A model generated the notes under the pieces. The model was not told where the DNA came from. It did not search any database and saw only the letters and a program-made list of their open reading frames with translations. A program made the position numbers and the translations under genes. DNA of 64,000 nt, from assembly GCA_946811695.1 (NCBI GenBank), contig OX328131.1:7802826-7866825 (forward strand). Reading direction: 5' to 3'. This stretch comes from Gonocerus acuteangulatus (lineage: Eukaryota > Arthropoda > Insecta > Hemiptera > Coreidae). Every line of letters starts with the position of its first letter. Position 1 is the stretch's first letter. This document shows, in pieces, positions 61,513-64,000 of this stretch.

Positions 61513-62837
61513 TCAATGAGGGTCATTTTCGGAATCTAGTTTGAATCGATGAAGATTCAAAGGTAGTTTCCAAAAATGTATTTATGAGTACAACCTCAGT
61601 TGTTACTTCACCTCAGAAAGTGCAAAAACGTAAATAATAATTAAAATTAAGAAGAACAATGTTCAATTCAACATTTTTCTTATGCTATAAGAACAGAAAA
61701 ATCCGAGTAATTAGATAAAAAAAATAAGTGATTTTTATAAATTAGGCAGAAAGTAAAATGTTAAAGTGAAAACACTTTTAGATAGTAATAATTTTTATTA
61801 AAACTGCCCTACCGTTTTCACATCCACTTTGATTCGTCTTCAGGGGCATCAAAATGAATTTAAAACAGGTAGGGCAGTTTTAATAAAAATTACTACTACG
61901 CAAAGGATTTTTATTTTAACATTTGACTTTCTAACTATTTTATAATAATCATTGACAATTTATTTTTGAGAATAACTAAAAAATAAGTGGTTTTCTTTCC
62001 TTGAACTGGGAATTATGAGGAGTGTGATCCATAGAAGTAGGAATATAGTTAAGAGAAGTATGAGTAGCTGGGGCCAAAGAGGTAGAAACAGAGTGCAGTA
62101 AATAATTCTCAAGAAGAACAGCAAGCAGCACAAGATTTTCCTTAAGTTATACGACTCAAAGTAAATCCAAGTTATGACATAAAGGAAGGATGCACGAGAT
62201 TTGAGTAATGCATGGAAATATGGCAAGGTTGAGGGCACAGAGGTAGAAAGAGATTGAAGAGATGATATGGCAATATATAACCTCTGTGGAAATGTAATGA
62301 CGTCAGAGCTAAGGGGAAATAGAACGAAGCTTTACCTGCGGAGGCTATTCCATATGCAATGATATATTTATGGATGTTACAGAGCACGTATCACCGTATA
62401 AACCTTGTCCTTAGATGTTCTTATTATCTATGGCGAATTTATGAGTTATAAAACATCAGAAAGTTATAACTTTTCCTATGAAATCATACAAAGAAATGTT
62501 TCAAGACAATATATGTGTTCATTTCAAATTATGACTCTATTTGTTTTCACAGCCTCTCTTGTCTTGAGTAAAAACTAAGAATGTAGTTAGAAATATCCTT
62601 TGCAGTGCATGCACAATAATCTCGTAAAAATAAAAAAAAAATTAAAAGAAAACACACACAGACATTTTATATAACTTTAGTTTGATTTTATTTAAAGCAT
62701 TTTTAACTGCAAGTTGAAAAAGTAGTTGTATACGAATAAATACTGATTACTAGTTTTTAATTACACAATGTACCTACATTTTAGTTAAAAGTTTGTTTTG
62801 ATATTTCGTTAAAACACTCCCTCCAAAAATAAAACAT
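61512..62837. other. Repeat body, a 28 bp hairpin, otherwise unassigned
   Basis: 61520-61640 matches 25755-25880 (GGTCATTTTCGG, ATCGATGAAGATT, GTACAACCTCAGTTGTTACT). At 61786-61900 a stem of about 28 bp (TTTATTAAAACTGCCCTACC and its complement) encloses ~57 nt including CCCCTGAAGACGAATC on the minus strand, another hammerhead-like fragment. No gene recognised between 61900 and 62837. Confidence 0.5.
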
Positions 62838-62957
62838 CCATGGTTTTGAGGGTAGCTGAATTCGAATACACGGTCTGTTTCACCATATCGGCGCAAAATC
62901 AAGGTCATTTCAAAGACAAATACGTTTATTTTGCCGATAATCAATCTACAGACAAAA

Positions 62958-63005
<48 letters not shown>

Positions 63006-63104
63006 TTGCAAAATAGACATATTTGTCCTTGAAATGAAGTTCATTTTGCGCCGATGTGCTGAAACAGACCTCGGTTGTCAATTCAGCGACCCTCAAAACC
63101 ATGG
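62838..63104. mobile_element. Foldback element, ~98 bp arms around a T-run
   Basis: CCATGGTTTTGAGGGTAGCT... and its inverted partner ending CCCTCAAAACCATGG. Arms share TCGGCGCAAAATC/GATTTTGCGCCGA-type and GACAAATA blocks at ~80-85%. The centre is a 40-nt T-run (62968-63004). No target duplication resolved. Confidence 0.8.
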
Positions 63105-64000
63105 AAGCTCTAGTTATTTCTTCTCTTTAACGACATCATATTAAATTTGACCTTCAAATGCTCTTAAACCTGACTTGATGGGGTCAAACGGATTCCGGAT
63201 TCGGGTTCTGATTGTCGAATTACAAAATTTAAATTTTTAACCTCCATTATTATTAACTACGAGTTTTGGGAGGGAGAAATACATAAGAATATATGTATGG
63301 TGCCTTTGTGAAATACAAATTTTTTTGTGTGTGCATGTGTAATTAATATTTATACGGGTATAATAATTTTTATATTGTTAAAAATATAAAAAAAATTGAT
63401 TAAGACCCTGAATGACACGAAAATTAAACTTTTCTAACTATGAAATCATCTACCAAATTTCACCACTTAAATCTAAAGTGCCTTCAGATGATGTAAACCT
63501 GGTCGACAGATGTAAATAAAATTAAAAATCAATTAAAACACTTTTATTGTAATAGATTCCAGTCAAATTAGTTGAAAAAACATTGTTGAGAGTTTTCTTC
63601 AAAGTAAAACCCTCACTAGAAGGTTATAACAGCAACCAAAACATACCAAAGAGAATAGACAAGCCATTATCCAACACCTTAGAGGTTAGAGTTAGTAACT
63701 GTTTCAACATGACGTCAGAGTAATATCGAAGTAGCAGAAATATCAGTAAATTTACAATATAAGTAAACTTCTGAATAGAATAGAAATAGCCGGGAGTTTA
63801 ATTTCAAAAGCAAAGTGACTTTTCTCATGTAATTGATGGAAATCGGGGAAGTTGGTTCACGGTAGGTTTGCATATTATGCGAAGTTCATAGGAAACCAAC
63901 CGCAGTTCTCAACTTCAAACGCAAACTCCTAACTTTTATAGGTTTTGTTTCTGAAGTTCCAAGCGAAAAATCCCACAAAATAGTACTGACCTGATAGGTG
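63105..64000. other. AT-rich unassigned DNA to window end
   Basis: No frame, repeat boundary or RNA feature that I can support. Confidence 0.55.

Overview
This window looks like nuclear DNA of an arthropod, most probably an insect. It is AT-rich and full of (TA)n tracts, and it carries arthropod-type transposable elements: an R1-clade retrotransposon, mariner, pogo/Tigger, hAT, PIF/Harbinger and TTAA-type elements, Helitrons, and SINEs derived from tRNA and 5S rRNA. I recognise no host protein-coding gene, no functional tRNA or rRNA gene, and nothing bacterial. Species cannot be named from the sequence.

Layout. 0-9 kb: a truncated RTE-like retrotransposon, nested MITEs and a 30 x 89 bp satellite (3.6-6.3 kb) whose unexpanded single-unit relative lies inverted at 8.65-8.88 kb. 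9-19 kb: a Jockey/I-like retrotransposon tail, 5S-derived and tRNA-derived SINEs, Helitron-like DNA, and a PIF-like MITE interrupted by an R2-like fragment with a 12 x 65 bp array. 19-29 kb: a perfect 108 bp inverted repeat, a large foldback, a 19-unit array mixing 91 and 109 bp units, a decayed Tigger, a foldback with hammerhead-like motifs, and a TTAA element. 29.4-34.2 kb: a minisatellite (10 bp base unit, 210 bp higher-order period) interrupted by a 5'-truncated R1-clade element with an intact 1041-aa ORF2. 34-43 kb: SINEs, a 55 bp minisatellite, two members of a foldback family with exact 8 bp target duplications, and a 1 kb hAT foldback. 43.0-46.2 kb: a very young non-autonomous LTR retrotransposon with nearly identical LTRs and an Asn/Lys-rich 394-aa ORF. 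46-64 kb: more foldbacks and SINEs, two internally deleted mariners (one with a tandemly amplified DNA-binding segment), a Helitron with both ends, and a 1.6 kb TTAA element.

The genes present do not form a host pathway. The autonomous-type coding parts (R1-clade ORF2, remnants of mariner, Tigger and non-LTR proteins) sit beside non-autonomous passengers that probably depend on enzymes supplied elsewhere in the genome. The best-supported statements rest on target-site duplications, terminal repeats and empty-site comparison inside the window. Family names given without a coding region are inferences from ends and duplication length.
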